Shown here one piece after another: positions 13,514-14,957 of a stretch of 14,957 bases of DNA. Source of the stretch: Devosia equisanguinis (GTDB lineage Bacteria > Pseudomonadota > Alphaproteobacteria > Rhizobiales > Devosiaceae); NCBI GenBank assembly GCA_945888565.1, contig CAMDAL010000054.1, positions 1 through 14,957 on the forward strand. Direction: 5' to 3'. The notes under the pieces were generated by a model. The model worked only from the letters and a program-made list of their open reading frames with translations, did no database searches and was not told the origin of the DNA. Position 1 is the first letter of the stretch. Each line of letters starts with the position of its first letter. The translations under genes were made by a program, and so were the position numbers.

Positions 13514-14957
13514 ATGAACAAGCTGACCCCCATCGTCACCGGCTCGCCGCTGCACGTTTCCACCCCGCACGATTCCGCCATCAAGCAGGTGGCGGGCCGG
13601 GCAGACTACATCGATGACCTGGCCGAGCCCGAAGGGCTGCTGCACGCCTATCTCGGGCTTTCCACCCGCGCCCATGCCGAGCTCGCCTCGGTCGATCTCG
13701 ATGCGGTCCGCGCCGCTCCGGGTGTCGTCGGGGTGCTGACTCATGCCGATATTCCGGCCGAGAACGATGTCAGCTCCGTGCACAAGCACGACGAGCCGGT
13801 GTTTGCCGAAACCAAGGTGCACTACTGGGGCCAGCCCATCTTTGCCGTGATCGGCGAGACGCGCGAAGCCGCCCGCCGTGCTGCAAAGCTGGCGCGGATC
13901 GAGTATCGCGACCTCCCGCACGTCACCGATGTCGAGGCGGCAATGATCGCTGGCGGCAAGCTCGTGACCGAGCCGCTGAAGCTCGAGCGCGGCGATGTCG
14001 AGGCCGGGCTGGCGAAGTCCGAACGCCGGGCCAAGGGCAAGGTGGTGATCGGCGGGCAGGAGCATTTCTACCTCGAAAGCCAGATCGCGCTCGCCATCCC
14101 CGGCGAGGACGACGAACTCACCCTGCAGGTCTCATCCCAGCACCCGACCGAGATCCAGGTGATGGTGGCGCAGGTGCTCGGCATCCCGCACGCCTCGGTC
14201 ACCGTGAACATGCGCCGCATGGGCGGCGGCTTCGGCGGCAAGGAAACGCAGGGCAACCTTTTCGCTGCCGTGGCAGCGGTTGCGGCCAGGAAGTTCAACA
14301 AGGCGGTGAAGATCCGTCCCGACCGCGACGACGATTTCCAGATCACCGGCAAACGCCACGATTTCGTCGTCGACTACGACGTCGGCTACAATGCCGACGG
14401 CAAAATCCAGGCGGTAACGGCCACCTACGCCGCCCGCGCTGGCTACTCCGCCGATCTCTCTGGCCCGGTTACCGACCGCGCGCTGTTCCACGCCGACAAT
14501 GCCTACTGGTATCCGGCGGTGCGGGTGAACTCGCTGCCGCTTTACACCAACACGGTGTCGAACACCGCCTTCCGTGGCTTCGGCGGCCCGCAGGGCATCG
14601 TCGCGGCCGAGCGCTGGATCGCCCACATCGCCTACGACCTCGGCCTCGATCCACTCGAAGTGCGGAAGCGCAATTTCTACGGCACCGACACCGACAACAT
14701 CACCCCCTACCACCAGACGGTGGAGGACAATGTCATCCACCGGGTGGTCGACGACCTCGAGAAGTCGTCGGACTATCAGGCCCGCCGCGCCGCCGTGCTC
14801 GCCTTCAACAAGACCAGCCGGGTGCTCAAGAAGGGCATCGCGCTCATCCCGGTGAAGTTCGGCATCTCCTTCACAGCCACCTGGCACAACCAGGCCGGCG
14901 CGCTGATCCATGTCTATCGCGACGGCTCGGTGCACTTGAGCCATGGCGGCACCGAGA
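13514..14957 (+). CDS. xdhB: Xanthine dehydrogenase molybdopterin-binding subunit, 3'-partial
   Basis: The first 481 codons of the large subunit, which oxidises hypoxanthine and xanthine to urate at a molybdenum centre. No stop occurs before the window ends; typical length is about 780 residues. It opens MNKLTPIVTGSPLHVST and has the expected order of motifs: GRADYIDDL (28-36), GQEHFYLE (about 181-188), RMGGGFGGKE (about 234-243), LSGPVTDRALFHADNAYW, and FRGFGGPQG (about 352-360) around the molybdopterin site. The catalytic glutamate near the C-terminus lies outside the window. The start at 13514 has GGGGAG upstream. It should form one complex with XdhA; the XdhC maturation factor, usually next, would lie beyond the window. 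Confidence 0.95.
   Translation, partial: MNKLTPIVTGSPLHVSTPHDSAIKQVAGRADYIDDLAEPEGLLHAYLGLSTRAHAELASVDLDAVRAAPGVVGVLTHADIPAENDVSSVHKHDEPVFAETKVHYWGQPIFAVIGETREAARRAAKLARIEYRDLPHVTDVEAAMIAGGKLVTEPLKLERGDVEAGLAKSERRAKGKVVIGGQEHFYLESQIALAIPGEDDELTLQVSSQHPTEIQVMVAQVLGIPHASVTVNMRRMGGGFGGKETQGNLFAAVAAVAARKFNKAVKIRPDRDDDFQITGKRHDFVVDYDVGYNADGKIQAVTATYAARAGYSADLSGPVTDRALFHADNAYWYPAVRVNSLPLYTNTVSNTAFRGFGGPQGIVAAERWIAHIAYDLGLDPLEVRKRNFYGTDTDNITPYHQTVEDNVIHRVVDDLEKSSDYQARRAAVLAFNKTSRVLKKGIALIPVKFGISFTATWHNQAGALIHVYRDGSVHLSHGGTE

Noticed and set aside
13205..14065. 286-codon minus-strand frame across the xdhA end, the repeat and xdhB
   Set aside because: It crosses the inverted repeat and is antisense to xdhB; segments such as SLPLVGRV-type text come from the repeat.

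Overview
The window is high-GC DNA packed with genes on both strands. The protein types, the TTG and GTG starts and the short CTCCCC...GGGGAG intergenic repeats fit an alphaproteobacterium of the Hyphomicrobiales, most like Devosia or a relative. That placement is inference from gene style, not from a marker gene. I see no tRNA, rRNA, CRISPR array, transposase or phage gene.

Layout. (1) Bases 1-1398: the 3' end of a membrane cytochrome b gene overlaps a Tat-exported, lipobox-bearing molybdopterin oxidoreductase, together a periplasmic redox pair. (2) 1708-3279: an RhlE-type DEAD-box RNA helicase with a TTG start, a long leader, and a strong terminator shared with the convergent gene. (3) 3332-4195 (-): a Tat-exported intradiol dioxygenase-like protein. 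(4) 4362-5013 (+): three very short genes (60, 35 and 31 aa). The first two have GGAAC-N16/17-CATT elements resembling general-stress (EcfG) promoters. The third start codon can be trapped in one of two competing hairpins. (5) 5015-7873 (-): allE, allA, a secreted YbaY-META protein and a CDA-fold deaminase. (6) 8008-8190 (+): a possible small protein. (7) 8197-9596 (-): an ArsR regulator, SRPBCC protein and VOC protein operon with a palindromic operator at the regulator start. (8) 9883-14957: a divergent purine-degradation locus, with a puuE-uraD fusion on the minus strand and hiuH-xdhA-xdhB on the plus strand; xdhB is cut by the window end.

The purine genes form most of one pathway. XdhAB makes urate; HiuH and the UraD domain process hydroxyisourate and OHCU to S-allantoin; the PuuE domain opens allantoin to allantoate; AllE converts ureidoglycine to ureidoglycolate; AllA releases glyoxylate and urea. 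Urate oxidase and allantoate amidohydrolase are not in the window and must be nearby or elsewhere if the route is complete.

The most unusual non-coding structure is a repeat family present as two inverted pairs of opposite topology: tail-to-tail at 9691-9853 and head-to-head at 13325-13489. The second pair sits between xdhA and xdhB, inside what should be one operon. I did not find an obviously new multi-gene system. The best leads for undescribed biology are the small-protein cluster with its stress-like promoters and hairpin switch, and the repeat family.
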